A DNA stretch of 64,000 bases from Corylus avellana. Taxonomy: Eukaryota; Streptophyta; Magnoliopsida; Fagales; Betulaceae. Made by a program: the position numbers and the translations under genes. Positions within the stretch are counted from its first letter, which is position 1; the number at the start of each line of letters is the position of its first letter. Of the stretch, positions 22,481 to 33,542 are shown piece after piece. The notes beneath the pieces are model-generated. The model saw nothing but the letters and a program-made list of their open reading frames with translations. It searched no databases and was not told where the DNA came from. The stretch spans positions 22,649,515-22,713,514 of the forward strand of contig NC_081543.1 in NCBI RefSeq assembly GCF_901000735.1. The letters are read 5' to 3'.

Positions 22481-22620
22481 TGGATCCGGCTTCAGTGTCT
22501 GCTGTATATATATTGAAGGGTACGGATTAATTTGGGTTAAACTCGTCGTTTTTCTACACTCGAGACGTATAAGTAAAGACCTATAAACTTGACGCCGTTT
22601 AACCCCTGAAGCCGGATCCA
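22481..22620. repeat. Perfect 15-bp inverted repeat upstream of the polygalacturonase gene
   Basis: TGGATCCGGCTTCAG at 22481-22495 and its exact complement CTGAAGCCGGATCCA at 22606-22620 enclose 110 bp. They lie 715-855 bp before the start codon. This could be a small MITE or a structured promoter element; no TSD is evident. Confidence 0.6.
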
Positions 22621-22689
22621 AAATGGATAAATAATGCCGTTGGAATGTCTGCGTGTCGACTCCCACTTATCACAGCATTTTCGTGCTTA

Positions 22690-22809
22690 TTTTAAGTCTC
22701 ACTCGTAAGTCGTATTTATTATTGTTGGCCCATGTAGGTGTCAATGTTTTATTTACTACTTCATCCCCTTGTCGGTGTGTCCTCTGAGCTTGTGTTCTGC
22801 TCTCCCCTT

Positions 22810-22841
<32 letters not shown>

Positions 22842-23334
22842 ACTCTCACTCTCTCACCTGTGGACAGAGCTCCGTTGTTGAACTCCGGTGATTCCTTCCT
22901 CAAAACCGATCTCAGCCGTCCGATGCTTCGTCAGAGCTCAATCTCACAGGTCTCTCTCTTTCTCAATGTGTCACTTTTGTCGGTCTTAACATTTTCCTTT
23001 TCAATTATATAATATTAATGCAGATTAATCTCCATTAACGCTTCTCTTTTGGAGCTTTCTCTTTGTTCCATTTCCAGATCTACCACACATCTTCTCTCTC
23101 TTTTTCTCTCTCGAAGATTCTAAACCAAATCTTCAAGTAATTTTGTTCTTTTTCCCCTGTAATCACTCTCAATCAGTCACTATTTGTTTATTTTCTCTCA
23201 ATCTTCTCCAAGTCGTCCTCTAAAGCACTTTTTGTACCTTTTCTCTTTGGCTTTCCCAAGCATTCCTTTAAACAAACACAGAAAAAATTCGTACCTCCGC
23301 TAACCGCCCATAGAAAAAGTTTAAATTTACGAAA
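22690..23334 (+). promoter_or_regulatory. Promoter and 5' leader region of the polygalacturonase gene
   Basis: A (CT)n tract at 22810-22856 and many CTCTCT/TTCTC stretches up to 23140 form a pyrimidine-rich leader typical of plant 5' regions. I cannot place a confident TATA box or transcription start. A leader intron is possible (CAG/GTCTCT near 22947) but not shown. Confidence 0.45.
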
Positions 23335-26300
23335 ATGCTTTGCTTCATCTTCTCGGTTTTCCTCTGCTTCTCAACCATTGCACCGATTCTGAACTCTGTG
23401 GCGCTCCCGGAAATGATAACGTGCTCGGGGATGGCACCGATGAAGTACCGGAACGACAAGATCTCGATTACGGACTTCGGGGGTGTCGGTGACGGACGGA
23501 CGTTGAATACGAAGGCGTTTCTGGAGGCGATTTATCGGATTCAGCACATGAGGAGGAGAGGTGGCACGCTGCTTTATATACCTCCTGGGGTTTACTTAAC
23601 GGAGAGCTTCAATCTCACCAGCCACATGACCCTCTACTTGGCTAGAGGTGCTGTTATCAAAGCCACTCAGGTACTCATAATCTCATTAATTATCTCACTC
23701 CTAAACTTGATTAAAGATGTCTTTGATTATGATAATAAATCTCCAGATTATTGTTACATTATTGCCTTGCACTGTTGAAAATTTTATTTGCTTGGTGATC
23801 TGGTTTTGATTGGCCTAGCGAGAGTGATGGTGTAAAAAAACATTGGGGATTGAGATATGTGCAACAACCATTGATGGGTCCTGGCTTAAAAAGAAAAATA
23901 ACATGGTGGGTCTGGTTTCGCGTGGTTGCATGTGCATTGCATTTACAGTGGAAAGAAACAAGATAATGGGACAGCTAGATATCTGTCGGGTGGTCCTGTC
24001 GTATTATTAATAACCGTTAGTTTACTTATAATATTGCTTATTCCATTACCACATGTAGGATGCCAATACTTGTATGTTGTTTTGATAGCAATAGAAGGTA
24101 TTGTTTTATTATATAGTAAACGCACACCATCAGTAAGTTACACAAATCTGCACTCGACAATTTAAAAAAAAGGAGTACTGGTACAGCATATTTTTGTCAT
24201 TCCTATACAGAATTTTATTTAAAATATAAAATAATAAAATATGAAAGAGAAGAGGAAAAAGAGAGAGAAAGAAACTAATGATGAAGCGTTAGGGCTATAT
24301 CTTTACTATTGATGTATATTACATAATACAAAAGGTCTCTATTTAAAAAGAGGCTGAGTAAAGGCCGAGTAAAATCTAGAATAATTAACGAAGTGAATAA
24401 ATCCTACAGGGAAACAGAATAAAGGAGAACATAAGACATTCTAACATGAAAGGAAAAATAAAATAAAGCCTAATTAGATAATATTTCCTAAATATTATAA
24501 CAACCCCCCTCAAACTCAAGGTGTAAGCTTGAGTTTGGAGAAAAAAAGGAATTGATCTTGTAAGATTGCCAGATTCGGTGGCCGGAGAACTGGGTCGAGA
24601 ATGTTTTGAAACCGGGTTGAACTGGGGTGAAAATGCTCTAAACACTTAATGAACTGGTTGAAAATGCTCTGAAACCAAGTTAAACTGATTGAAATTGCTT
24701 TGAGAACCGGAGTAAACCGGGTTGAAAATACTCTGAAACCAAATGAACTGGTTGAAAATGTTATGAAACTGGGTTGAACCGGTATAAAATGCTTTGGAAA
24801 CCTGTTGAACCGGTGAACAGGTTCAAAAAACTTGACTGAACTGGAGTGAATAGGATTGAAACCGGATCGGTTTGTCATGAAGCTCAGTGAACCAGGTGAA
24901 TGGGTTTTTGACCGGGGTGAATTGCGATCCTTGCAATAAGAGGGTAGGATTCTTGTTCATGCAACCTAGAAGGCTAGACGCTAATGTACGCGGACAGGAA
25001 GTGCATGCTGGTTGTATGGTTACTTGTGCTTCTGGCTTGTTCACGTACATGGTTCTTTGGGATTTTTTGTCCTGGGGGTTGGTAACCCTACTGAACCAAC
25101 CCCCTTAACTATAATTCTATAAGAAACTTGAAAAAGAAAAGAAAAGAAAAGAAAAGCGGTTGTTGGCGATTGAAGTGGGAGAGATGGGCGGAGAAAGCGG
25201 CTGCCAACGAAGGAAAATAAGGGGTGTCAAACAATGTGCGATGGTAAGAGAATGAGAGATGCAGATGTGCGGCTGATTTGAATGAACAAAATGTAGGGGG
25301 GGGGGAAATCTTATTGACCGACCAATGGGTAGCCGGGTTTACCTGGCCAAACTGCATCGGTTCCAGCTGACCCAATGATCAATCCTACTCAATATCCTAA
25401 ATCTGAACTAGGTCTCCTGTAATTAAGAGTTACTTATGGGGTCAGTATGGTTCTTGGACCATAACACCTAAAAGAGACTCATAATATGAATCTTCACCCT
25501 AGTGACCTAGTCCTTGAAGCTTGTCGCATATCCTGAGCCCATGTTAGCAGTGGTGGAGAGGGGGAGCCGGACTAATTTATAGAAAGCTGACAAACAGAAA
25601 CAAATAAGACCAAAGAAATAGGTACCCTAGAATTTTGTCATGTACAGGAAACAAAATAATTGGCAAAGGAAAAAAAAAAAAAAAGAAAAAGAAAAAGATA
25701 AGTTTTGCTATCCCAAAATTGAAACACAAGGATACAAGAATTTCTCCAATGCTCGCGCAATTGTCTTGCACACAAAGTTTTTTCCTTTCTTTCTTTTTTA
25801 TGGTGAGTTATATTTTTGTAATTTGTTCAGTTCTCACAAACCAAACCTTCCAACACATGAAAGGAGAATAGTCATATTACATCTAACATCTCACTCTACT
25901 GCTTCTTAGGCACAATAAGTCTTATAAACTGGTCTAAATTAATTAATTAAACATTTCTATTTATAAGAGGCTTGATACAGTTCTTAGACACTTATTTTCT
26001 TGACTCCCACCTCCCAAAAAAGATCCTTCTAAAGGCAATCATTTTAAATCCTAGTCAATCTTTCTTGAATTGTTATTCTTAAGAATTAAGAAGAGTTTTC
26101 TTTTTCTTTCTATAGTAGAATACTACAAATATGACTAAATTCTATTAACTAAAATAAATGAGGACAACACAATTATTTACAGCACTATCCTTTTTCCAGC
26201 ATTATAACATCATTATTATGTTTATTTATTATTTTTTTTGGGGTCAATGGGTGATTTCCTCCTTTTTAAGGAGGGGTGCTGACAAATGTAACTTCTATAG

Positions 26301-29300
26301 ATATTGACCCTTGTATAGATATCATTGAGGTAGATTCTTTCTCTAATTAAGGAAGGAAAAAGGTAAAACAATTGAAAGCCTTAGATGAGTACTGCTTTAT
26401 TCCTTGGCCCATGATTTGTTAATTTATGTGATCTGTTGATCTTTCTTGCTTATTTATCTATTTATTTAAATCATAGATATCTTGATCTTTCTTCCTTGAT
26501 TGATGCTTCAGGATACTGGGAATTGGCCTTTAATTGCTCCTTTGCCATCTTATGGAAGGGGGAGGGAGCTCCCTGGAGGAAGGTATCAGAGTTTTATTCA
26601 TGCAGATGGCGTTCGTGACGTGATAATCACTGGTGGGTATCAACAAGAATTTGCATAACTGCTTGTCATGCTTAATAATAGATCCCTTCTGTTTCCTGAA
26701 GCATCAAGCATCTTAAATGGTTTAATAATCAATATTTAGATAACCTTACCCCTCTCAAACTGACATCCGATTTGTAATCATCCTACCAGACTTTAAAAAG
26801 CAACAATTGATCCCCTCGAACTATCCAGCACTTTCAGTTTGCCCCCTCTGTTGGTTTAGTTAACTAACTTAACTTGGACGGCAAATGTATTACATGAACC
26901 ACATATGACTGAAATTGCCCATGTGAAAATACAGCCATTGAAACCCATGGCCAGGCCTTGGGCTCCTATAATTGAGAGATGCATGACCAAGCCATGTGGT
27001 GCGGACACCAATGCATGTCACCAATCACGCGTGTATCGACGTCGAAGGATGACCCAACCTATGACTTAGTGGCTGGGTGATTGAGAGCTGGAGATTTTGT
27101 TATTGGCTTTTGTTATTTTGCATTTTTCTTTTATCATTATGTTATTTACTTACTAGACTTTGGGTTATGTTATTTTTGGAATTTATGGTATTTTTACTGG
27201 GTTGTCAGTCTAAGTGTGACTAAGGTTAGAGTTTAGTTTTTCAGTCTATTTAAACCTATTTTTGTACTATTTTTGGGAGCTTTTGATTAATAAACAAATT
27301 TGACGATTGTTTCTCCCTTGTATTTTTCCTCTTCCTGCTTATCCTCTCCATTTCCCACTTATTCTTCTCCTTCTCCCTCCATCCCGTTCCCTGTTCTCCC
27401 TTCTACTTTCTACTTGTTTTTTGTTGATGTATTGCATCAAATTTGGTATCAGAACCTTCTGTGATTGTTTTCTATCAACAATTGTGTGATCCTATGCATC
27501 CCATATCAACAATTGTGTGATCCTATGCATCCCAAGCCAGCTGCACTCTGCTTAAAGCTTGGAACCACCTTTCTTTGTCAACCACAAAAAGCATTGCCTT
27601 GCGCCACCGCACAAGCCCTTTGGAGCTACACTGCCGCCCAAAGCCCAAACACCTAATCGACAATTTGAGTCACGTGTGGGTCACATGACGCACTTTTTGT
27701 TCAAGTTAACAAAAAATGCTAACAGAGGGAGCAAATTGAAAGTGCATGGTAATTTGATGGGTCAATTGTCACTTTTTAAAGTTAAATGATTGCAAATCGG
27801 ATATCATATCGAGAGGGTAAGTGTAGTTTTCCCAAAAATAAAAATATGTAACTATTTTACTTTACAGTAATGAAGCACGTATATGTGGGTTTTTTGACAT
27901 GCAGTGATGTAAAAATCTCATCCTAAACTACATCTTTTAGTATCAAATGACATTTTATAATCTTTGTCTTCTGTTTTTTCTTTTTGGCTTCTCAATTTGT
28001 TGTTTTCATAGGTGAGAATGGGACAATTGATGGCCAAGGAGGTGTCTGGTGGAACATGTGGAGGCAGAGAACTCTTCAATTTACTAGGCCGAGTCTCATT
28101 GAATTCATGAACTCCAGAAACATTATCATTTCCAATGTGATTTTCCAGAATTCTCCATTTTGGAACATTCACCCTGTCTATTGCAGGTAAAAAACTATTC
28201 GACTCTATTTTGCAAAGCTTTATCACAAACATCTTAAGAGAAATTGAGAAAATGTGTGGCTCCACTTTGAACCTCTCAACTGGTGGGTGAAGCTGAAGCT
28301 CCATTTGTCCAATTTTGATTTTTGAATTACTGATTATAAGGATCTCTTGAAGTGTGTGTGTGTGTCAATATATATAGATATATACATATATACATATGTT
28401 TGATGTCTACCATAAATAATTTGTTCTAGAATGTTGGAGTTAAATATTTAATTTTGCAGCATTTTAAACTTTATAGGAAGCTGCCTGCAGTCCAGTAATG
28501 TTAAGCTGGCCAATTCTGTGTATGACATATCTGAATTTACAGTGACTTTGCCAACTAATTCAACAAATGAATTGGATTTACATTATTCAAGTGGCTGCGA
28601 ATCAGTAGTTAAATTTTTATGTTTTTTGCAGTCCATTATATCATTTCATACATCTTTCTTTTTCTGCAGCAATGTAGTTATCCGCTATGTTACAATATTG
28701 GCTCCATCTGACTCTCCCAACACTGATGGCATTGATCCAGGTAATAATAGATTTAGTTCCTTATATGATCCTCTCCAACATCCGATGTTGAATACTGTTA
28801 CAATTTATGATGCAGATTCAAGCTCTCATGTGTGCATAGAGGACTCATACATATCAACTGGAGATGATCTTGTGGCTGTGAAGAGCGGGTGGGACGAATA
28901 CGGCATTGCTTATGGTCGTTGTAGCTCCGACATCACAATCCGACGGATAACAGGATCGTCCCCATTTGCTGGAATTGCAATTGGAAGTGAAACCTCCGGT
29001 GGGGTTGAGAATGTGTTGGCAGAACATATAAACCTTTTCAACATGGGACTTGGCATCCATGTGAAGACAAACATTGGTAGGGGAGGGTTCATAAGAAATA
29101 TAACAATAACTAATGTGTTTATGGAAAATTCTCGAAAGGGGATAAAGATTGCAGGCGACGTTGGTGGCCACCCTGATGACAGATTCAACCCAAATGCTCT
29201 CCCGGTTGTCAAGGACATCACTATCAAGAATGTCTGGGGTGTGAAGGTTCTGCAAGCGGGTTTGATAAAAGGCCTGAAGAACTCTCCTTTTACAGGGATT

Positions 29301-29462
29301 TGCCTCTCTAACATCAATCTCCATGGCTCCACACCAACCGGCCCAAGAAGTTCTCCTTGGAAGTGCTCCGATGTAACCGGAGGTTCTCATCTGGTCAACC
29401 CAGGGCCATGTTCAGAGCTGTGCAGCACTGATCAGAACGATTCATGTTCCAGTCACTTCTAA
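23335..29462 (+). CDS. Polygalacturonase-like protein (GH28), five exons, 449 aa
   Basis: Exons are 23335-23670, 26512-26632, 28012-28186, 28670-28740 and 28816-29462. All junctions are GT-AG and they join in frame to 1350 nt. The protein starts with a hydrophobic signal-like segment (residues 1-23), then ITDFGGVGDG, a GH28 N-terminal hallmark. Family motifs are SPNTDGID near 226-233, TGDD at 249-252 and a GIHVKT block near 314-319. The usual G-H-G motif is replaced by FAGIAIGSE at 285-293, so the conserved His is missing, as I recall for the group of plant polygalacturonase-like proteins lacking motif III. Pectin binding or modification in the cell wall is inferred; hydrolase activity is uncertain. 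The ATG chosen opens the signal peptide. Confidence 0.93.
23671..26511 (+). other. Polygalacturonase intron 1 (2841 bp)
   Basis: It is bounded by CAG/GTACTC and TTCAG/GATACT, phase 0. It holds a reverse-oriented LTR fragment at about 24170-25105 and AT-rich filler with a poly-A tract near 25671. Open frames read in it have no protein family resemblance. Confidence 0.9.
24170..25105 (-). mobile_element. Copia-like LTR and adjacent polypurine tract, reverse, in intron 1
   Basis: On the minus strand, TTGAGGGGGG immediately precedes TGTTATAATATTTAGG (boundary about 24502/24503), a polypurine tract followed by an LTR start. The LTR would extend left to about 24170. The neighbouring 24540-24900 is made of degenerate repeats of AACCGGGTTGAA/GAAAATGCT type, about 45-55 bp long. 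No pol domain remains. The outer ends are approximate. Confidence 0.5.
26633..28011 (+). other. Polygalacturonase intron 2 (1379 bp)
   Basis: It starts GTGGGTATC and ends TTTTCATAG, phase 1. Using the alternative GT four bases later would bring a stop codon into frame, which fixes the donor. Most of it is the inverted-repeat element at 26742-27833. Confidence 0.9.
26742..27833. mobile_element. Inverted-repeat element in intron 2 with a nested LTR/PBS fragment
   Basis: TTACCCCTCTC...ATCCGATTTGTAATCAT near 26747 and ATGATTGCAAATCGGATATC near 27788 are complementary, as are AATTGATCCC/GGGTCAATT and GCTCCCTCTGTTAG-type blocks further in. The arms are about 150 bp. Inside, TGATTGAGAGC (27078) to GTATTGCATCA (27439), followed by TTGGTATCAGAACC, looks like an LTR plus primer site. 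A 30-bp direct duplication lies at 27472-27535. No TSD could be fixed. Confidence 0.5.
28187..28669 (+). other. Polygalacturonase intron 3 (483 bp)
   Basis: It runs from GTAAAA to TTCTGCAG, phase 2, with short GT and AT runs at 28355-28400. Intron 4 (28741-28815, 75 bp, GTAATA...GATGCAG) follows exon 4; the open frame reading through both introns is accidental. Confidence 0.88.
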
Positions 29463-29863
29463 TACTTGGTATTTTTTTTATTCATCCTTTTAAAATGAGA
29501 TAAATATTTATATATATATTTTTTAAATTTCAGGATAAATAGCAAAGAATTGTTTCTCTATTATGTGATGGTATTCCAATTGCTTCAAACATCACGCATT
29601 AACATGCATTAAATGCTTTGAAATCTTATGCATAATCTTGTAAACAAGCAATCCACAGAGGAGTGCCATGTATATATATTACACACACACATAATAACAC
29701 ATCTAGAGGCAGGAGGCTCTCATATCATACTTCCACATCTCGCATGGATGCAAAATTATTTACAAAGCTATACTCCCACGAAAACATGTAGCATAAAAAC
29801 AAAAAGAAACAACTAAATAAAAATAATCGCATAATTATAAACCCTTTCTTGTCACGCAAATCT
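29463..29863. other. Convergent intergenic region between the two genes
   Basis: These 401 bp hold the two 3' UTRs of the convergent genes and no coding frame. There is a short (AC)n run near 29680. I could not assign poly-A sites with confidence. Confidence 0.7.
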
Positions 29864-30544
29864 TCAAAACAGATCGAAAAACTTGATGACACTCCTCATA
29901 AACCCACCCTCCTGCTCGTGATGGTGTTCGTGGTCGTGATGGTGACCGTGATGGTGCTCGTGCTCGTCCTCTCTCTCCCTCTCTTCTTGCTCCACGTGTG
30001 GGTGGTGGTGGTGATGCCTCTTCTTCATGTGCTCGTTCCTCTCTCCGTCATCATCCTCGCGGTGGAACCTGGGCCTCACGTGGCCGAACCTGGCCCACAT
30101 CTCACGCGCCCCGCCTCGGACCTCCGGAACCGAACCCGAATCTTTTTCGTGGGATATGATCATGTCGTTTCCGTACGGGACCTCGCGGTCAGGGAAGCGC
30201 GAGCCCAACGACTTGAACTTGTAGATGTGGTTTTCACGGCGGTGATGGCGGCAACGGTGGCCTCGACGGGAGGTCAACGGGAACGGACGGAAGTGGTGGT
30301 TGACCGGACGGAAGCTGATCATCGTCAACGGCTCGGATTTGGCTTCGGATTCCGTTGACGTGGTTGTCCACTCGGACATGGCTGTGGGTACGGACACGGG
30401 TTGCTCGTTGGAGGGGAGGTGCGTTATGGGTGCCGGATCTGGCAAGACGACATCGTTTTCGGACGGATCTAACGGAGTACGGGCATGGCAGAGGGCGAGC
30501 AAGAAGAACGTAACGGTGACGCTGATGACGGCGAGTCGGGCCAT
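29864..30544 (-). CDS. Small secreted histidine-rich protein, 226 aa
   Basis: A single-exon frame encodes a hydrophobic signal peptide (about residues 1-21, ending CHA), then an acidic, Ser/Thr/Pro-rich stretch and a basic His/Arg-rich part. A C-terminal zone of about 60 residues is dominated by His and Glu, with clusters such as HHHHHPH and HEHHHGHHHDHEHHH. A short hydrophobic tail, GGFMRSVIKFFDLF, ends it. Codon-level GC is much higher than the flanks, and a minus-strand TATA lies about 55 bp upstream. It resembles uncharacterised His-rich secreted proteins of dicots as I remember them; metal binding in the wall or secretory pathway is inference. The plus-strand frame across it is a shadow. 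Confidence 0.8.
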   Translation of the reverse strand: MARLAVISVTVTFFLLALCHARTPLDPSENDVVLPDPAPITHLPSNEQPVSVPTAMSEWTTTSTESEAKSEPLTMISFRPVNHHFRPFPLTSRRGHRCRHHRRENHIYKFKSLGSRFPDREVPYGNDMIISHEKDSGSVPEVRGGAREMWARFGHVRPRFHREDDDGERNEHMKKRHHHHHPHVEQEEREREDEHEHHHGHHHDHEHHHEQEGGFMRSVIKFFDLF

Positions 30545-30596
30545 TTTTTTGTGGCGGTTAGGAAATATGAGCGAGAGGAGTTGGATAAACGTAGCT

Positions 30597-30607
30597 TAAT
30601 ATATATA
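30597..30607 (-). promoter_or_regulatory. TATA box of the histidine-rich gene
   Basis: TAATATATATA on the plus strand reads TATATATATTA on the minus strand, 53-63 bp before the start codon, which implies a short 5' UTR. A GAGAGAGAG run at 30613-30622 lies just upstream. Confidence 0.55.
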
Positions 30608-30769
30608 GGGAAGAGAGAGAGAGTGGTTCGGGCAGATAGGGCAGGTGGTTTTGGGCGAGGTTTGACGGGGGTACAGAAAGACGGGCAGCGGGCAGCGGGG
30701 TTGACCGACCACGTGCGTTTTCGTCCTGCTCGGTTTCAGTGTGTGGGATTCACATTTGGGGGGCCCTAG

Positions 30770-30999
30770 GTATCAGCCGGAGCAGGCTTTGTGTACAGTA
30801 CACGACAATACAATACGTGTGAGTTGACCATGGACTTGTGATCCATTGTCATTTTATGGCTAGATTTTTGGAGGTTTTTAGGATTTTCCTCTATTTTGTG
30901 TTTTTAACGTTGAGACTCAAATTTCCAATTTTACAAATTTGATATTCAATTTTTTTTTTTTTTCAAATAAATAATAAAAGTTATATAAAAATATATGAA
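30770..30999. other. Upstream intergenic DNA
   Basis: Nothing beyond the promoter-distal flank of the histidine-rich gene and AT-rich filler is visible. Confidence 0.5.
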
Positions 31000-31121
31000 A
31001 AAGTTCAAATACCTCCTTCAAACTATTGATAATGTCTTCTAAAACTTTTAATTGTGACAATATATTTTCAAATTATCAGAATAAAGTCAATATTCTCTCA
31101 ATGACGGAACTACCTTTGTAA

Positions 31122-31153
<32 letters not shown>

Positions 31154-31584
31154 TTTTTATAAGAAAAAAATTTAAAAATTTAGATTTTTTTTTTAATAAA
31201 AATTGAGAAGTTTAATTTTTTTTTTTAGATAAAAATTTCCGTTTTAAAAAAATAAACAAAATTTCGTTTTAAAAAATAAATTGTAAATTTCGTTTTTGAA
31301 TTTTTTTTTATAAAAAATATATTATTATTTTTAAATAAAAAATTCCATTAAAAAAAATCGTTTTTTTTTTTTAAATTTTCGTTTTTTTAAAAAAAGTTAA
31401 TTATTTTTTTAATTTTTTTTTTGAATTTATTGGAGTATTTTTTTTTTTTCTTACTAAGAAATCTATAGGGGTATTTAAATTTTTGTCTTTTTGCTAGCCA
31501 TGAGAGATATTGACAATATTTTGAAAATTTTGGAGGACATTGTCAATTAAGTGGTAGTTTGATAGAGATATGTGAACTTTATCC
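31000..31584. mobile_element. AT-rich foldback MITE
   Basis: AAGTTCAAATACCTCCTTCAA near 31002 and GATAGAGATATGTGAACTTT near 31561 are imperfect complements. The inner blocks CAAACTATTGATAATGTC and GACATTGTCAATTAAGTGG also pair. The centre is poly-A/poly-T rich. A related single end occurs near 32040-32145. Confidence 0.5.
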
Positions 31585-31829
31585 TTATAAATTATACTAA
31601 GAGATCTGTTACATGTACATTTCGGGTCCATTTTTCAGACATTTTTTTTTTTCCTAAATCAACCATTAAATCTATAGAATTTAAATACATAAGCCTAACA
31701 TGTCGATTTCACAGATTCAATGGTTGATTTTTAAAAAAATGTACGGAAATAGACTATTATAAAGCACTCAACAATTATAAAACACCCAATTCCAATAAAA
31801 TTCATTGCATGCAATTTTTCCATATTTTG

Positions 31830-31866
<37 letters not shown>
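31585..31866. other. AT-rich DNA ending in (AT)n
   Basis: No gene is visible. The (AT) run at 31831-31866 directly adjoins the SINE-like sequence and is probably its tail. Confidence 0.5.
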
Positions 31867-31869
<3 letters not shown>

Positions 31870-31958
31870 GGCACAAGGGGAGGGAAATGAGGATTCGAAT
31901 TGGTGACGTTTGCTTCATGAGGCGTGGTTCCTACCTAATTAAGCTACTCCTTGGGGAC
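31867..31958 (-). mobile_element. tRNA-derived SINE
   Basis: On the minus strand, TAGCTTAATTAGGTAGG is an A-box-like and AATTCGAATCC a B-box-like pol III promoter element, spaced as in a tRNA gene. A short body ending CCCCTTGTGCCGAC and an (AT)n tail follow. It cannot be a functional tRNA: no cloverleaf or anticodon arm is evident. Confidence 0.6.
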
Positions 31959-32464
31959 TTCCATAATTTGAACTTATGTTTTTTGTTTTTTTATTAAAAA
32001 ATTATTATTATTTTTTCGAATTTATTAGAGTATTTTTGTCATATTGAAAAAAAATTTTAGGTCTTTTTTGTCTTTTTGTTGACCTTGGGGGATATATTGT
32101 CAACTTTTTGGTAGTTTGAGGTAAGTATGTAAACTTTTCCCTAAATTATATATATAATGCATCAATTTTAAATTTTGACCATACTATTTATTTTAAAAAT
32201 AAAGGAAAAATAATAATTCTCTACTTCAAATGATATGGATAGAATTCTTATCTATTTTAGGAAACTTCACTTAAAACTTTTGAACTACTATGAGTTTTGA
32301 GAAGACCTCCAAATTTCAAAACTCTCAATTTCACTATCTAAGCTTTTAATTTGATGCAATGTACCTGTCTTTGTCAGTTTTTAAACGTTAAAAGTGATAA
32401 AATGACATTTTTATACCTCTGACTTTTTTTATAAAATTCTAAATTTACCATTAATTTCAAATTA

Positions 32465-32495
<31 letters not shown>

Positions 32496-32558
32496 TTTTT
32501 TAAAAAAAGTGACTCACACTAGGTCACCTTGGGACTATAGTGGGTTTTGGCCCGAGAG
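31959..32558. other. AT-rich TE relics
   Basis: It contains a foldback end near 32040-32145 and another GGAAACTTCACTT terminus at 32271 without its partner. An (ATT)n/(ATTT)n run lies near 32461-32500, then a 60-bp stretch that recurs at 36045 (see the direct-repeat finding). No gene is seen. Confidence 0.5.
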
Positions 32559-33542
32559 TGTAACACCCCAAAATAGGCTTTAACCATTTTAGTAGGGTTA
32601 TTGGCATTTCTTCCAATTTAGTTAACTGGTAACTAATTGAAAGGATCGCCTATCAAACATACTCAAAGTCAGAATAATTGTAATAGAAGGTGCAAATGAT
32701 AAATCTGAGATTTAAAATAAGTTATCAGGCATGTATATGCTATCATTAATCACTAGCTGAGAGCTACTAATTGAAATACAATTATTCTAATCAAACCTAG
32801 AGTAAGGACAATATTCCCTAAACTTCTTTTCTTTAAAAGTTTTCTTAAAATAGACAATCTGACAAGCCGCAAATACTTTGTAAGTTTAAAACTTAGTAAG
32901 TAAATTTCACACTCGAATATGATATGAGCTATTGTTATAGGCATAAGTAAACATGTATTTCATTGTGGTAAGCAAATGAGTTGTTGCCTCTGTCATTACA
33001 CCATAAAATATAGTTTTGGTTTCTGAGATGTGTAGGTATAATCCTAATGACAATCGCCTATATGTTTTAATGCAGAAATCTAATGTGTTAATAGGTCATA
33101 ACTATCATATATAGTCTATCCGAGACATTACTTATTGTCATAAGCGTTGGTGTTGTTCTAAGGGGCCAGTAATACAATGCTGGTGCTTCAGCCATTGTAC
33201 GCTATCGTCCATATTACTAGCAGCTCGACTGGGTTCGACTTCGGGTGACTCATGCTACTAATGATGTACGTTGTGCATTGACCCGCCAATCAAACATGGT
33301 TGTGCCGGTTACAAAACAACCATTGAATCCAAGGCCTATATAACACACATATTTGACAATAGAATCAAGCATATATAGTAAGCCCATAACCATTATACCA
33401 TATATACCGGTGTACCATGTCATACAATGCATATTTGTTAATAAGTTATTAAGACATTTATTAAATTGCATGAAAAGTAATTATGCTCATATATACGCGT
33501 ACTCAGTTAGTTGACATATCGCACGTTTTTAAGAAAAGTAAT
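32559..33542 (-). mobile_element. Long TGTAACACCCC-family LTR, partial
   Basis: TGTAACACCCC at 32559 and the following approximately 980 bp match the LTR at 128 and, more closely, that at 36098. It stops at 33542, where a different LTR begins. The rest of this copy is not seen. Confidence 0.6.

Noticed and set aside
28518..28815. Upstream extension of the last polygalacturonase exon as one long frame
   Set aside because: GT-AG junctions at 28740/28741 and 28815/28816, and the GH28 motif spacing, show that introns 3 and 4 are being read through.
28854..29390. 178- and 140-codon minus-strand frames in the last polygalacturonase exon
   Set aside because: Shadows of a well-supported exon, with no domain of their own.
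29849..30358. 169-codon plus-strand frame rich in Val and Leu
   Set aside because: It is the complement of the histidine-rich gene; His/Glu codons read backward give Val/Leu/Phe-like peptides.
31867..31958. tRNA gene
   Set aside because: Box-like motifs exist but there is no cloverleaf or clear anticodon arm.
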